In this document: positions 8,871 through 17,917 of the stretch, one piece after another
Position numbering within the stretch: position 1 is the first letter of the stretch
Layout of the letters: each line of letters starts with the position of its first letter
NCBI GenBank assembly: GCA_900768125.1
Contig: CAAGBS010000001.1
Location: 1 to 57,996, forward strand
Source: Oscillospiraceae bacterium
GTDB lineage: Bacteria; Bacillota; Clostridia; Oscillospirales; Ruminococcaceae
Length of the DNA: 57,996 bases
Reading direction: 5' to 3'
Notes under the pieces: generated by a model
Seen by the model: the letters and a program-made list of their open reading frames with translations, nothing else
The model's database searches: none
Told to the model about the DNA's origin: nothing
Position numbers and translations under genes: made by a program

Positions 8871-9638
8871 ATGATCGAAAAAATGAAGCGTTACAGGTTC
8901 CTTTTTGAGGAACTGGTAAAGCGGGATTTCACAAAAAAATACAAACGGACTTATCTCGGAATGCTGTGGAGCGTCATCGGACCGCTTGCAACACTGGGAG
9001 TAATGGCGCTGGTGTTCACTCAGTTTTTCGGCAGACGAATGGAGCACTATATAATCTATCTGTTCTGCGGAAACCTGCTGTTCAACTTCTTCCGCGAATC
9101 CACCAGCACGGGTATGACGTCGCTTTACGATAACGCTTCTATTTTCACCAAGGTCAATGTCCCGAAATATATGTTTCTGCTGTCAAAAAATGTATCAGCA
9201 ATAATCAATTTTGCGATAAATCTAGTACTGCTGTTCATATTTATCATAATCGACGGGGTGGAATTTACCTGGCTTTTCCCGCTGCTGCTGTATCCTATAG
9301 GCTGTCTGATAGTGTTCAACCTCGGCTGCGGTCTTATCCTGTCGGCGCTGTACATGATGTTCCGCGATATAAAATACCTTTACGATATCTTCACCATGCT
9401 GCTGATGTATATTTCCGCGATATTCTATACCACGGACGCATACCCGGAACCTTTCCGCAACCTTTTCTACATCAATCCCGTGTATGTGTATATAGATTAT
9501 TTCAGGTCGGTGATACTGCACCAGAAGGTGCCGTCTGCGATGGTGAGCCTGCTTGCGCTGGGCTATGCGGTGGTGGTTCTCGTCATCGGAATGGTCATCT
9601 ACAAGCGCAAGAATTACAAGTTCCTTTACTATGTCTGA
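8871..9638 (+). CDS. ABC-2 type polysaccharide exporter, permease (Wzm/TagG-like)
   Basis: A 255-aa integral membrane protein with an amphipathic N-terminus (FEELVKRDFTKKYKRTYLGMLWSVIGP, first 40 residues in part), which is typical of Wzm/TagG permeases, and about six membrane spans. The PNPVYV-like end (FYINPVYVYIDYFRSVIL) is the familiar polysaccharide-exporter motif. With the next gene it forms the transporter that flips a completed lipid-linked polymer across the cytoplasmic membrane. The short 30-base gap after the dehydrogenase suggests the same transcript. The family call is firm; the polymer is not known. Confidence 0.9.
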   Translation: MIEKMKRYRFLFEELVKRDFTKKYKRTYLGMLWSVIGPLATLGVMALVFTQFFGRRMEHYIIYLFCGNLLFNFFRESTSTGMTSLYDNASIFTKVNVPKYMFLLSKNVSAIINFAINLVLLFIFIIIDGVEFTWLFPLLLYPIGCLIVFNLGCGLILSALYMMFRDIKYLYDIFTMLLMYISAIFYTTDAYPEPFRNLFYINPVYVYIDYFRSVILHQKVPSAMVSLLALGYAVVVLVIGMVIYKRKNYKFLYYV

Positions 9639-9650
9639 CAGGAGGCTTAT

Positions 9651-10427
9651 ATGGCAGAACCGATAATCGAAGTCAGAAACGTTTCCGTCAGATATATCAC
9701 CGGCGACCTGAAGAACATCGGCTTAAAGGAATTTGTGATGAAAAAGCTCACGCATTCCTATCACACCGAATCATTCATGGCGGTCAACGGGGTGACTTTC
9801 ACGCTGTATAACGGCGATATGCTTGGCATAGTCGGCACCAACGGCGCTGGCAAGTCCACGCTGCTGAAAGTGATAACCCAGATAATGACCCCCACCACAG
9901 GAAACGTCACCGTAAGGGGAAAGATAGCCGCGCTGCTGGAGCTTGCAAGCGGTTTCGACGGCGACCTGAACGTCCGGGAAAATGCGTATCTCCGCGGAGC
10001 GATGCTCGGTTATACGCGGGAATTTATGGACCAGAAATACCCCGACATTCTGGAGTTTTCCGGACTGAAAGAGTATGAGGAACGCCCGTTCAAGCACCTC
10101 TCCAGCGGCATGAAATCGCGCATAGCCTTTTCCATCGCCAGCATGGTAGAGCCAGAGATACTGATACTTGACGAGGTGCTGTCCGTTGGCGACGGCGCAT
10201 TCAAGGAAAAAAGCGAAGCAAAGATGAAAGAGATAATCGAAGCCGGAAAGGTGACGATACTCGTATCTCACTCTCTGCCCCAGATACGCCGCCTGTGCAA
10301 TAAGGTCCTCTGGCTGGACCACGGAAAGCAGATAGCTTTCGGGGACGCACAGCCGATATGCGACCAGTACGAGGATTTTCTCAAAACAGGTGTACTCCCC
10401 GAATCCACGCCGGATCCCTCAAAGTAA
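9651..10427 (+). CDS. ABC transporter ATP-binding protein, polysaccharide export (Wzt/TagH-like)
   Basis: A 258-aa ABC ATPase with Walker A GTNGAGKST (residues 62-70), a signature LSSGM (150-154) and Walker B LILDE (171-175), plus a switch His in LVSHS. The N-terminal region with KLTHSYHTESFMAVNGV is typical of TagH/RfbB-type exporters. It lacks the extra C-terminal polymer-recognition domain of the larger Wzt proteins, so export is probably not terminal-residue specific. It ends the operon and is followed by a strong hairpin terminator. Confidence 0.92.
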   Translation: MAEPIIEVRNVSVRYITGDLKNIGLKEFVMKKLTHSYHTESFMAVNGVTFTLYNGDMLGIVGTNGAGKSTLLKVITQIMTPTTGNVTVRGKIAALLELASGFDGDLNVRENAYLRGAMLGYTREFMDQKYPDILEFSGLKEYEERPFKHLSSGMKSRIAFSIASMVEPEILILDEVLSVGDGAFKEKSEAKMKEIIEAGKVTILVSHSLPQIRRLCNKVLWLDHGKQIAFGDAQPICDQYEDFLKTGVLPESTPDPSK

Positions 10428-10474
10428 CGGCAAAAGACGGCTTATATGCTGCTTTTTTTATATCTGAAATACAA

Positions 10475-10504
10475 TTCCCCCCGCTGCTTTCACAGCGGGG
10501 GGAA
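10475..10504. terminator. Rho-independent terminator between convergent genes
   Basis: A 12-bp perfect stem (TTCCCCCCGCTG / CAGCGGGGGGAA) has a six-base loop, with A/T-rich bases on both sides. It can end the polysaccharide operon on the plus strand and the large repeat-protein gene on the minus strand. Confidence 0.85.
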
Positions 10505-10543
10505 ATTTGTTTCAGTTCATGAGATAACCGGAAAAGCCATCAG

Positions 10544-13500
10544 TTAAGAATATAAATACCTGACATTGTTGCTGTTGAAAGGAGTGAGCTCCTTTCCATC
10601 GGTCAGTCTTACAAGATAACCATATGACCTTGCGTTCTCATCGTCAACGATGAATGAAACGGAATAGTCGTTGCCAAATTCAGCAGAATCAATGAGCGTG
10701 TACTTCTCTGTCTCACCATCGTATCTGTAGAGGTATGCCTTTGTGTAGCTCCTTGCAGAGTCGTTATACGTATATACCCTTACGCTGTTACTTCCATAAC
10801 TTGATACATAGAAAGAAGCGGTATCAATATCGGGAGTGAAATATTTGATGTCGTTCTCAGTAAAGGCAGACCACTTTCCATTTATGTACGCTCTTACAAT
10901 AACGCCATACTTTGTGCCGTTTTCAAGACCGGTGATGGTATACTGGTCCTCGTTGAGGCTGTCAGTCAGGAGCTTGTACTTGCCGTTTACATATGTGTAC
11001 ACTGCATACTTCTCAACAATATCCCTGTAGCCGTAGAACGAGCCGATTTCCAGCTTTGCCCGTCTGGAGCCGGAATTTACATTCACTCCAAGATACATGC
11101 CCGTGGTAACAGTCTTGGGACTGCCGTTGAACAGGTTGATCCAGCCACCGTTGTAGAAGCCGTAAATCAAATAATTGTACTCTTCGCCGTTGGTGAGACC
11201 GGTAACAATTGCATAGTCTTCGTTGGTCTGCGCCTTCAGCTCATACTTCTGGGTGGTCTTGTTCTGAACAAATACGCGATACTGCGTCATGGAGGAGTTT
11301 TCCATGCCAGTCACTGCGAAACCATTGTCTATTCCGACACAGTTATTATAGAAATATACGCTGCCGACATAGGCGGTGGAGTAGGTCCCGTTCTGGAAAG
11401 GCAGGAATGCGCCGTTAACATAAGGTCTAACAAGAACGTGTAATTCAAAGGAATCCATCGTGTACTTCGGCTCGTCGGGAACGTCATATGTGATGTGATT
11501 ATCCTGAGTAGTGCCGATGAGGGAATACTTCTCGGTTTCGGTGTCGTATGTATAGACTGCGTACTTGGACGCATTCTGAACTTCACTCCACTGCAGAAGC
11601 ACCCTGTTGCCTACTGCGTCGTCTCTTCTTGCATAGACCGTGTCAGGAATGATGTCGCAGTAAACGATGTCGTCGTTGGTGTAGTCAGACCATGCGCCGT
11701 TGATATAGCCTCTTACAAGGATACCAAGGTGCTCGCCGGATACAACGCTGGTGATATACTCGGTGTTGGAGTAGGAGGAAGCGTCGATGGTCTTGTAGGA
11801 AATGAACTTGTTGTTTCTGTAGAAATAGATGGAATACTTGGTCGCCTTTACTCCATCTCTGGTGTTGCTGATGTTCAGGGTCAGAATGCGGTTGGAGTAG
11901 TTGGCAGAAATATCAAAGGAAGCCTTTCTGGGTGTTGCGTAAGTCAGGTCGTTCTCCGTGAAGCTGGTCCACTTGCCATTGATGAAGGATCTTACGAGGA
12001 AGCCGTACACCTTGTCGTTCTTCAGACCCTTGGCAATGTAGCTTTCTCCGTAGATAGCATTGTCGAGCATGGTGTACTTCTTGGTCTCGGTATCGTAGAG
12101 GTACACTGCGCTTCTGGTGGAACCAAGAGGATTGCTCCATTGCAGATATACGCTCTTGTCGCCTGCGGTCACGCTCGGAGAAACAGTTTGATACTCCGGC
12201 TCGGGCACGGTGTAGTAGGTGATGTCGGCCGCAGTGAAGCTGCTGAGCTTTCCGTTGATGACGGAGCGTACCAGGAAGCCGTACTTTACGCCGGGCTTGA
12301 GGCCGGTGAAATTGTATGACGTACTGGTAATGGTGCCATAAGACGTGTATTTGCCGTTGAGGAGGGTATAAACGTTGTATCTGTCTGCGGTGGGAATGTA
12401 ATCCCAGTACGCTTCGACAACGCCGTTTTCGCGTTGTACTACTTCCACATTAGGGTTATCGGAACGGGGAGTTGCATATGTTATCAGGTCGCCGTTGATC
12501 TCGGACCATGTGCCGTTGCCGTAGGCTCTTACGAGGAAGCCGTACTCCTTGCCGTTGGTGAGGTTGGATACTGTCGCGGTGGTGTCGGTGTACGCGTTGG
12601 ATACGAGGGAATACTTCTTGGTATTTCTGTCGTAGGTATACAGCGCATACTTTGTTGCGCCGTCGATGACCTCCCAGGAAACGGTGACGGTCTTGTTGCC
12701 CACAGCGGCACCGATAATGGAAGGCGCCGCAATGAACTTATACGGAGTAGCATACTTGAAATCTGCCGCAGTGAAAGCAGTCCATGCATTATTGACGTAA
12801 GCCCTTACGAAGAAGCCGTACTTTACGCCGCCAACGAGACCTGTCTTAGCGGTAAATCTGGTCTCGGTGGTCGTACCCTGCTGGGTGTACTTGCCGTTGA
12901 GCGCGCTGTATACGGCGTACCTTGTCGCGCCGGGAACAGGACCCCACGCAACGTCAACTGCGTTTGCAAGCGGCTGAAGACCGGTGATGACCGGCTTTGC
13001 CTGAGCCACTACCTTAGCGGCGATGGTCTCGATGATGACTTCGCGGTAGGAATAGGAATCTGCCCTTGTAATAGCAGCGCCGTAAGTGTAGGTCTCGCCA
13101 TATTCTACCGTATTGTCAACGAATGTATTCGGTGCGCTCGCGCTCGTGTCGGGTTTGCCTTTTTCATTGTCGGGAACGGCGCTATAGCCGATGTAGCGCA
13201 TAACGCTGTCGTTTGCGCCCATTCTGAATATGCGGATATCATAGCCCTTCTGGGGATTCCACTTCAGAGTAACGCTGTTTGCGGACGGTGTTGCAGAGAT
13301 CCAGAACTTGGTTTCAGGCTCGTCATCATCGGGCTTGTCAGGCTCCATCTTGCTCTCGAAGTATACCCTGACTGCCGCGCCGTTCAGGCTCTTTCCGTTT
13401 ATGGAAGGCACTACATAGAAATAGTAGCCCTTGATACCCTCATCATAATATTCAGTGGTTTTCAGGAAGTTCTTGACGGTGTCATATCTGAGATAATGAC

Positions 13501-15514
13501 CGACAGAGTTCTTCCGGTCAGAATAGTAGTCGTTGTAAAGCGGTGCCTTGTAAACCGTATAGCTTGTCGCACCGGGAACAGTATCCCAGATGAGCTTGTA
13601 CTGGGTCGAACACTTGTCCTCGGAAAGAACGTCCTTTGCATAGGTGAACTTAGTCTTTGCGGGGGTGGAAGAAACCGGCACGGTGACGGTCTTCATCCTT
13701 GCCGACTGGACATAGGAGCTGACGTCCTCGGAATTTTCGTCTTTATTGTACGCGATAACGGCGTAGAAATACTTCTTGCCGGGGATTATGTCAGTATCGT
13801 TGAAAACAATGGTCTTGTCAGCGGAACCGACAGTGCCATACATATATATCGTCTCGAAGGAAGCCTGGCTCGCTTCTCTTCTCAGAACGTAGTAGGTGTC
13901 AAACTTGAAAGATATCGGCACGGTGATCTGTGTGCGGAAACAAGTGGAATCCACCGTGAAGTTGGAAGCAACGGATGCGGGCTTGTCTTCCTCAAGCAGT
14001 GCGTTCACAGAGTTTGTCGGGTAAGTGCAAACCAGATTTCCCATGCTGTCGGTGCCGAAGAGAATGGCATTGAAAGTCTTGGGGACGCCGTTGCGGATGT
14101 ATTCGTTGTCATTAGCGTCAATATAATAAAACTCATATGACTTGTCGAGATAAACGCTAAAGGAATCGCCGTGTATGCCCACAACATAGTGTACCCAGCC
14201 AACGCGGCCCTTGCTGTCATATGTGTCGATGTTGCACACCACCTGAGTGAGACCGTATGTCTTGTCGAGCCTGCACATATTCTCTCTGCCGTATATGCCG
14301 CCGTTTGTGAGCGTAGGAGCCTTTAAGGACGGGAAAACTACATCAGCTGTGCGGGCACTGTCAAGGTTGCTCTCCGCGCCGTTTACCACTGCCGTTACAG
14401 CATATCTGTAGTAGCCGCTCTTTACTGTGGTATCAGTATAGGTCAGATCTTTTGTGGAGGCTATCTTTGTGTAGGTGAAAGCGCCGTTCTTGTTGACACC
14501 GCGGTAGATGTTGTAGGAAGTCGCCCGCTTGTCATAGGGGTGCCATCTTAGCTCCGGAGAAGACTTCAGCACGCTTGCGTTTGACCAGCTGTTTTCAAGA
14601 TAATAGCCGTATATCGTCGAATACTCGCAGGAGCTGAGGACATATACATCAGGACCAGCGATATAGTCATCGGAAACGACATATTTTGCAACATGGACGT
14701 TCAGTGCGGCGCGCATACTGTCGTCGGCAATGTCGGTGAAAACGGTTTTACCATCGCCGTTTTCAGCGCCGATAAAGGAAGTTCCGCTGCCGAACGAGCC
14801 CTTTGTAGCCGGAGCAACAGAACCGGTCTCCCTTGCTATCATGGGCATCTTGGCAACGATGGCATATTCGGTGTTTGCGGGAATTATCCAGCTGTTCAGC
14901 CGTGCAGTCACCCAGGAATCCCAGTCAGAACGACCGAGCCTTATGCTGCCGATGTTTCTTATGTCAGCTGAGTCGTAGTTCTTTGCGAGATCGCCATTGA
15001 AACCGGTGACCAGATAGAAGCGAACACTGCCGGAATTATCGACATCGTTTCTGATATATTCCGGCGTGCCGATATAAATGGATACGCTGTCCAGTGATAT
15101 ATCGAATTTCGGCGCCTTGTATACATTAGCCATCTTCAGCAAGTTGTTGCCGGGCGCGGTGACGTAGTAGGTATCAGCAACGCCGTCCACGGTGTTTTCG
15201 AACCTTTCGTCAAAGCTGGAAAATTCCCCGTCAGAGGAAAGCTCGAATGCGTTATCCGCAACGCAGCCTTCTTCCTTTTCGAGGAGCACATCGCCATCGA
15301 CGTAGTAATCGCCAGAGCTGTCGTCACTGTCAGAGACAGTTACATCTTCCAGGACGGTGCTGTCAGTGAATACCGCTTCCTCGGCTTCTTCAAAGCCGTC
15401 AGGGAAGACAAACCCACTGTCAGGGTCAGCGGCCGCAAACGCTGAAGTTCCCAGCGTAGAAGCGACCATCGCCGCAGCGAGGATCCCGGAAAAAACCTTG
15501 CCAAGTCTTTTCAT
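10544..15514 (-). CDS. Very large secreted Fn3-like repeat protein
   Basis: A 1656-aa protein with a classic signal peptide (MKRLGKVFSGILAAAM, then cleavage near AFA-AAD). I start it at the ATG at 15514, since GGAGG sits 11 bases upstream; an in-frame TTG at 15523 is too close to the ribosome-binding site. The N-terminal third is unassigned, followed by several Fn3-like domains (about residues 310-840). From about residue 830 to the end there are nine copies of a roughly 92-aa module whose end reads like YGFLVRAYINGKWSxFT, then a D-x-x-YATP tail. There is no LPXTG, dockerin or S-layer motif at the C-terminus, so how it is held at the surface is unclear. The role could be adhesion or matrix; no catalytic domain is recognised. 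It has its own consensus promoter, facing that of the divergent gene at 15712, which shares the module. Confidence 0.85.
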   Translation of the reverse strand: MKRLGKVFSGILAAAMVASTLGTSAFAAADPDSGFVFPDGFEEAEEAVFTDSTVLEDVTVSDSDDSSGDYYVDGDVLLEKEEGCVADNAFELSSDGEFSSFDERFENTVDGVADTYYVTAPGNNLLKMANVYKAPKFDISLDSVSIYIGTPEYIRNDVDNSGSVRFYLVTGFNGDLAKNYDSADIRNIGSIRLGRSDWDSWVTARLNSWIIPANTEYAIVAKMPMIARETGSVAPATKGSFGSGTSFIGAENGDGKTVFTDIADDSMRAALNVHVAKYVVSDDYIAGPDVYVLSSCEYSTIYGYYLENSWSNASVLKSSPELRWHPYDKRATSYNIYRGVNKNGAFTYTKIASTKDLTYTDTTVKSGYYRYAVTAVVNGAESNLDSARTADVVFPSLKAPTLTNGGIYGRENMCRLDKTYGLTQVVCNIDTYDSKGRVGWVHYVVGIHGDSFSVYLDKSYEFYYIDANDNEYIRNGVPKTFNAILFGTDSMGNLVCTYPTNSVNALLEEDKPASVASNFTVDSTCFRTQITVPISFKFDTYYVLRREASQASFETIYMYGTVGSADKTIVFNDTDIIPGKKYFYAVIAYNKDENSEDVSSYVQSARMKTVTVPVSSTPAKTKFTYAKDVLSEDKCSTQYKLIWDTVPGATSYTVYKAPLYNDYYSDRKNSVGHYLRYDTVKNFLKTTEYYDEGIKGYYFYVVPSINGKSLNGAAVRVYFESKMEPDKPDDDEPETKFWISATPSANSVTLKWNPQKGYDIRIFRMGANDSVMRYIGYSAVPDNEKGKPDTSASAPNTFVDNTVEYGETYTYGAAITRADSYSYREVIIETIAAKVVAQAKPVITGLQPLANAVDVAWGPVPGATRYAVYSALNGKYTQQGTTTETRFTAKTGLVGGVKYGFFVRAYVNNAWTAFTAADFKYATPYKFIAAPSIIGAAVGNKTVTVSWEVIDGATKYALYTYDRNTKKYSLVSNAYTDTTATVSNLTNGKEYGFLVRAYGNGTWSEINGDLITYATPRSDNPNVEVVQRENGVVEAYWDYIPTADRYNVYTLLNGKYTSYGTITSTSYNFTGLKPGVKYGFLVRSVINGKLSSFTAADITYYTVPEPEYQTVSPSVTAGDKSVYLQWSNPLGSTRSAVYLYDTETKKYTMLDNAIYGESYIAKGLKNDKVYGFLVRSFINGKWTSFTENDLTYATPRKASFDISANYSNRILTLNISNTRDGVKATKYSIYFYRNNKFISYKTIDASSYSNTEYITSVVSGEHLGILVRGYINGAWSDYTNDDIVYCDIIPDTVYARRDDAVGNRVLLQWSEVQNASKYAVYTYDTETEKYSLIGTTQDNHITYDVPDEPKYTMDSFELHVLVRPYVNGAFLPFQNGTYSTAYVGSVYFYNNCVGIDNGFAVTGMENSSMTQYRVFVQNKTTQKYELKAQTNEDYAIVTGLTNGEEYNYLIYGFYNGGWINLFNGSPKTVTTGMYLGVNVNSGSRRAKLEIGSFYGYRDIVEKYAVYTYVNGKYKLLTDSLNEDQYTITGLENGTKYGVIVRAYINGKWSAFTENDIKYFTPDIDTASFYVSSYGSNSVRVYTYNDSARSYTKAYLYRYDGETEKYTLIDSAEFGNDYSVSFIVDDENARSYGYLVRLTDGKELTPFNSNNVRYLYS

Positions 15515-15567
15515 AAAAACCAATTCCTCCTTTTTTGCCGACTATGTAAAAAATGTCAGCTGTAGAA

Positions 15568-15596
15568 ATTATAGCACATTACTTGAGTGTTGTCAA
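15568..15596 (-). promoter_or_regulatory. Sigma-A promoter of the large repeat protein
   Basis: Read on the minus strand, TTGACA (15596-15591) is followed by a 17-base spacer and TATAAT (15573-15568), a perfect consensus. The start of transcription would be about 45 bases before the ATG. It lies back to back with the promoter of the gene at 15712; the two -35 boxes are about 30 bases apart. Confidence 0.88.
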
Positions 15597-15626
15597 TAGA
15601 TTTTATGATAAAACCGCATTAATCAC

Positions 15627-15655
15627 TTGACAATTCATTTTATCAGATGTATAAT
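15627..15655 (+). promoter_or_regulatory. Sigma-A promoter of the secreted transglutaminase-like protein
   Basis: TTGACA (15627-15632), 17-base spacer, TATAAT (15650-15655), about 57 bases before the ATG. It is divergent to the promoter of the 1656-aa protein, so the two genes may share regulation. Confidence 0.88.
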
Positions 15656-15711
15656 TTATAGGAAAAAAGAGTGCAATATACTTATTTAATATGTAACAAG
15701 AGGAAAAGCCA

Positions 15712-17496
15712 ATGAAAATTAAGACTATCCGGATACTTGCTGCGCTCGCGGCGGCGCTGGTCACAGGTATCAGCGCCTCGGCGATCCCTCCCCTGCCGGA
15801 AAGCGCCGCGCAAAGCCCCTGCGGCTTCTTTGAGGAAACTCGCATCACCGACGAGGACGCCGCGGCGCTCGCCGAACACCTCAGCCGTGACCTCGCCGGA
15901 GGGCAGAGCGACATCGATCGGCTGGATAACGGCGCATACAGCCGAAGATACGGCTGCACCTATTTCTACGACCAGCTCAGCAGCGGTCAGCAGTCGCTCT
16001 ATGATTCCCTTGTTGAAGCGGCGGAAAAGGCAGCGGCTTCCACGGCTGACTTCACGCCAGACGCCAGATACGGGAACAAGGTCGTCTACGGCGTGATAGA
16101 ATACTCCCTTCCGACGGAAGAGATGCGGGAAGCGTTCAGCGCATTCTACACGGACAATCCGCAGTATTTCTTCATACGGCAGGCATGCCTTTTCAGCGAC
16201 AGCCTGCTGATACCGCAGATGGAGCCATGCTTCGCGGAGTACTCCGTTCGCAGAAGCTACGCCGACGGCATCGCGAAGACCGCCGGAGAATGGCTCCCGA
16301 AAATAAACCAGAAGAAAACGTTCCTGGAAAAGGAAATGCTGATAAAAGACCTGCTATGCGACAGGATAGAATACGCCCGCACTGACAGGGACCAGTCGGT
16401 CGCCGGCGCGCTTGTGGACGGAAAATGCGTATGCAACGGCTACAGCATGGCATTCTCATACTTCGCGAATGCGGCGGGAATGGATACGATAATGGCTTTG
16501 GGTCAGCAGCATTCCTGGAATATGATACGGCTCTACGGCGACTGGTACAACGTTGACATGACCGCGACCGACGGCGGACTGGAGCTTTTCAACGTCAGCA
16601 CGGAAGCGGTGCAGTCCGCAGATGATTCCTCGAATTCGCACAGGATAGCGGCTGAATACTACGTCAACCGGACGCTGCCGGTCTGCGAAAAGTCCGACCC
16701 GACGGTGCCTGACAGCTCGGTGGACACCCTCAGCGTGACGCTTCGCGGCGATTCGGCGCTGCTGAATTGGGAAAAATCAGAGCTTGCCTCGCAATACCGC
16801 GTTTATCAGCGTGAAAACGGAAAATTCAAGCTGCTGGGCACGACAAGCGGCACTGAATATACCGCTTCCGGACTGACGCGCGGGCAGCGTTACGGATTTC
16901 TTATCCTCGGCTATAACGGCTACGAGTGGTACCCATATTCAGAAAACGAGATAGTGTATGCCGCTGTTCCGCTTATAGACAAGCCGCAGATATCCGTCGT
17001 ACCCGGCGACGGTTCGGCTGTAGTCCGCTGGGACAGCGTGGAGGGCGCCGATGAATACGCGGTCTATTACCATCTTGACGGCAGATATTTCGCGGCGGGT
17101 ACCACTGCCGGTACCTCGAAAATAGTATACCGCCTTGCCAACGGAACTGAATACGGATTTCTGGTGCGCGCACGAAAAGGCGCAGTATGGAGCAGCTTTT
17201 CGGACAGCGACCTCGTTCACGAAGTCCCCCGCGTCCGGAAGCCGGCTTTCACCGTGACACCGGGCGATGGTTCTGCCGTCGTCAGCTGGGAAGCTGTCAC
17301 AGGCGCCGAAAAATACGCCGTCTACTATTATCTGAACGGCAGATATTTCGCGGCGGGCGATTCGGGGGGCGCTCCCGTCACGGTCAGCGGACTGAATAAC
17401 GGCATGGAATACGGATTTCTGGTGCGGGCGTATATCGGCACCAGGTGGAGCAGATTCACCGTGGACGACAATGTTTACGCAGTCCCGCAGCCGTAA
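15712..17496 (+). CDS. Secreted transglutaminase-like protein with Fn3-like repeats
   Basis: A 594-aa exported protein. Residues 1-24 are a signal peptide ending SASA. The middle holds a transglutaminase-like cysteine-protease fold with candidate triad Cys241 (VCNGYSMAF), His267 (GQQHSWNMI) and Asp282 (WYNVDMTATD), the usual C-H-D order. After about residue 335 come three copies of the module seen in the divergent neighbour, each ending in a version of EYGFLVRAYIGTRWSRF. Bacterial proteins of this type often process or cross-link cell-surface material. The shared repeat suggests that it binds the same partner as the 1656-aa protein or assembles with it. The substrate is unknown. Confidence 0.85.
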   Translation: MKIKTIRILAALAAALVTGISASAIPPLPESAAQSPCGFFEETRITDEDAAALAEHLSRDLAGGQSDIDRLDNGAYSRRYGCTYFYDQLSSGQQSLYDSLVEAAEKAAASTADFTPDARYGNKVVYGVIEYSLPTEEMREAFSAFYTDNPQYFFIRQACLFSDSLLIPQMEPCFAEYSVRRSYADGIAKTAGEWLPKINQKKTFLEKEMLIKDLLCDRIEYARTDRDQSVAGALVDGKCVCNGYSMAFSYFANAAGMDTIMALGQQHSWNMIRLYGDWYNVDMTATDGGLELFNVSTEAVQSADDSSNSHRIAAEYYVNRTLPVCEKSDPTVPDSSVDTLSVTLRGDSALLNWEKSELASQYRVYQRENGKFKLLGTTSGTEYTASGLTRGQRYGFLILGYNGYEWYPYSENEIVYAAVPLIDKPQISVVPGDGSAVVRWDSVEGADEYAVYYHLDGRYFAAGTTAGTSKIVYRLANGTEYGFLVRARKGAVWSSFSDSDLVHEVPRVRKPAFTVTPGDGSAVVSWEAVTGAEKYAVYYYLNGRYFAAGDSGGAPVTVSGLNNGMEYGFLVRAYIGTRWSRFTVDDNVYAVPQP

Positions 17497-17536
17497 TGCA
17501 GCGCCATGAAATCTGCTGTCGCGAACCGTTCGTCTG

Positions 17537-17640
17537 AACTTAGGGACACGCTGATTAAAGCGCAGCGTATCAAAATCAGACCCGTGAGTATGCTCGCTTG
17601 AACGGGTCGATTTTGATTTAATCAGCGCTTCCTTAGAGAC
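17537..17640. repeat. Imperfect inverted-repeat element (MITE-like, family B)
   Basis: About 100 bases fold on themselves. The left arm contains ACACGCTGATTAAAGCGC and TCAAAATCAGACCCGT; the right arm contains ACGGGTCGATTTTGATTTAA and TCAGCGCTTCCTTAG. The ends (AGGGA.ACGCTGATTAAA) resemble the GGGAAGC ends of the family A element at 33.4 kb. There is no coding capacity. Confidence 0.65.
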
Positions 17641-17727
17641 CTGCCCCGACCGGAGCAGGTCTTTTCTGTCCATTCATCGCCTTCACCGGCAAAGTCTGCC
17701 GCCAGACGCCGTGCGCTTACTTTTTTT

Positions 17728-17768
17728 ACACGCATTATGTTGACTTTTTACACGCAGTATGTTATAAT
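17728..17768 (+). promoter_or_regulatory. Sigma-A promoter overlapped by a 22-base direct repeat, upstream of the acylation cluster
   Basis: TTGACT (17740-17745), 17-base spacer, TATAAT (17763-17768). The sequence ACACGCAKTATGTT occurs twice (17728-17741 and 17750-17763), one copy ending on the -35 box and the other in the spacer and -10. The exact 22-base period (two helical turns) makes it a good candidate operator for a tandem-binding repressor or activator. The leader to the first gene is about 140 bases. Confidence 0.7.
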
Positions 17769-17838
17769 TAATTCATTATTTGCTATATTTCAGCGGCGTT
17801 TTAACAGTTGGCATTGTTTGTCAACTTTAGAATAAAAA

Positions 17839-17893
17839 GGGAACCTATAAAAACCGGTGTGAATTCGCTCACATGAGGTTTTCAGAGGTCACC
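17839..17893. repeat. Short palindromic element in the 5' leader, related to family A ends
   Basis: GGGAACCTATAAAAACCGG at the left and GAGGTTTTCAGAGGTCACC at the right are near reverse complements. They match the ends of the family A repeat (GGGAAGCTCTAAAAACC / GGTTTTTAGAGGTGACC). They frame an inner TGTGA-ATTCGC-TCACA hairpin. The whole unit lies in the mRNA leader of the MBOAT gene, ending 24 bases before its start codon, so it could influence translation. Confidence 0.5.
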
Positions 17894-17917
17894 ACAAATA
17901 AAAAGGAGAGTGTACAA

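Noticed and set aside
12434..14140. A 568-codon open frame opposite the large repeat protein
   Set aside because: Its periodic composition mirrors the Fn3-like repeats on the other strand; no ribosome-binding site or family motif.
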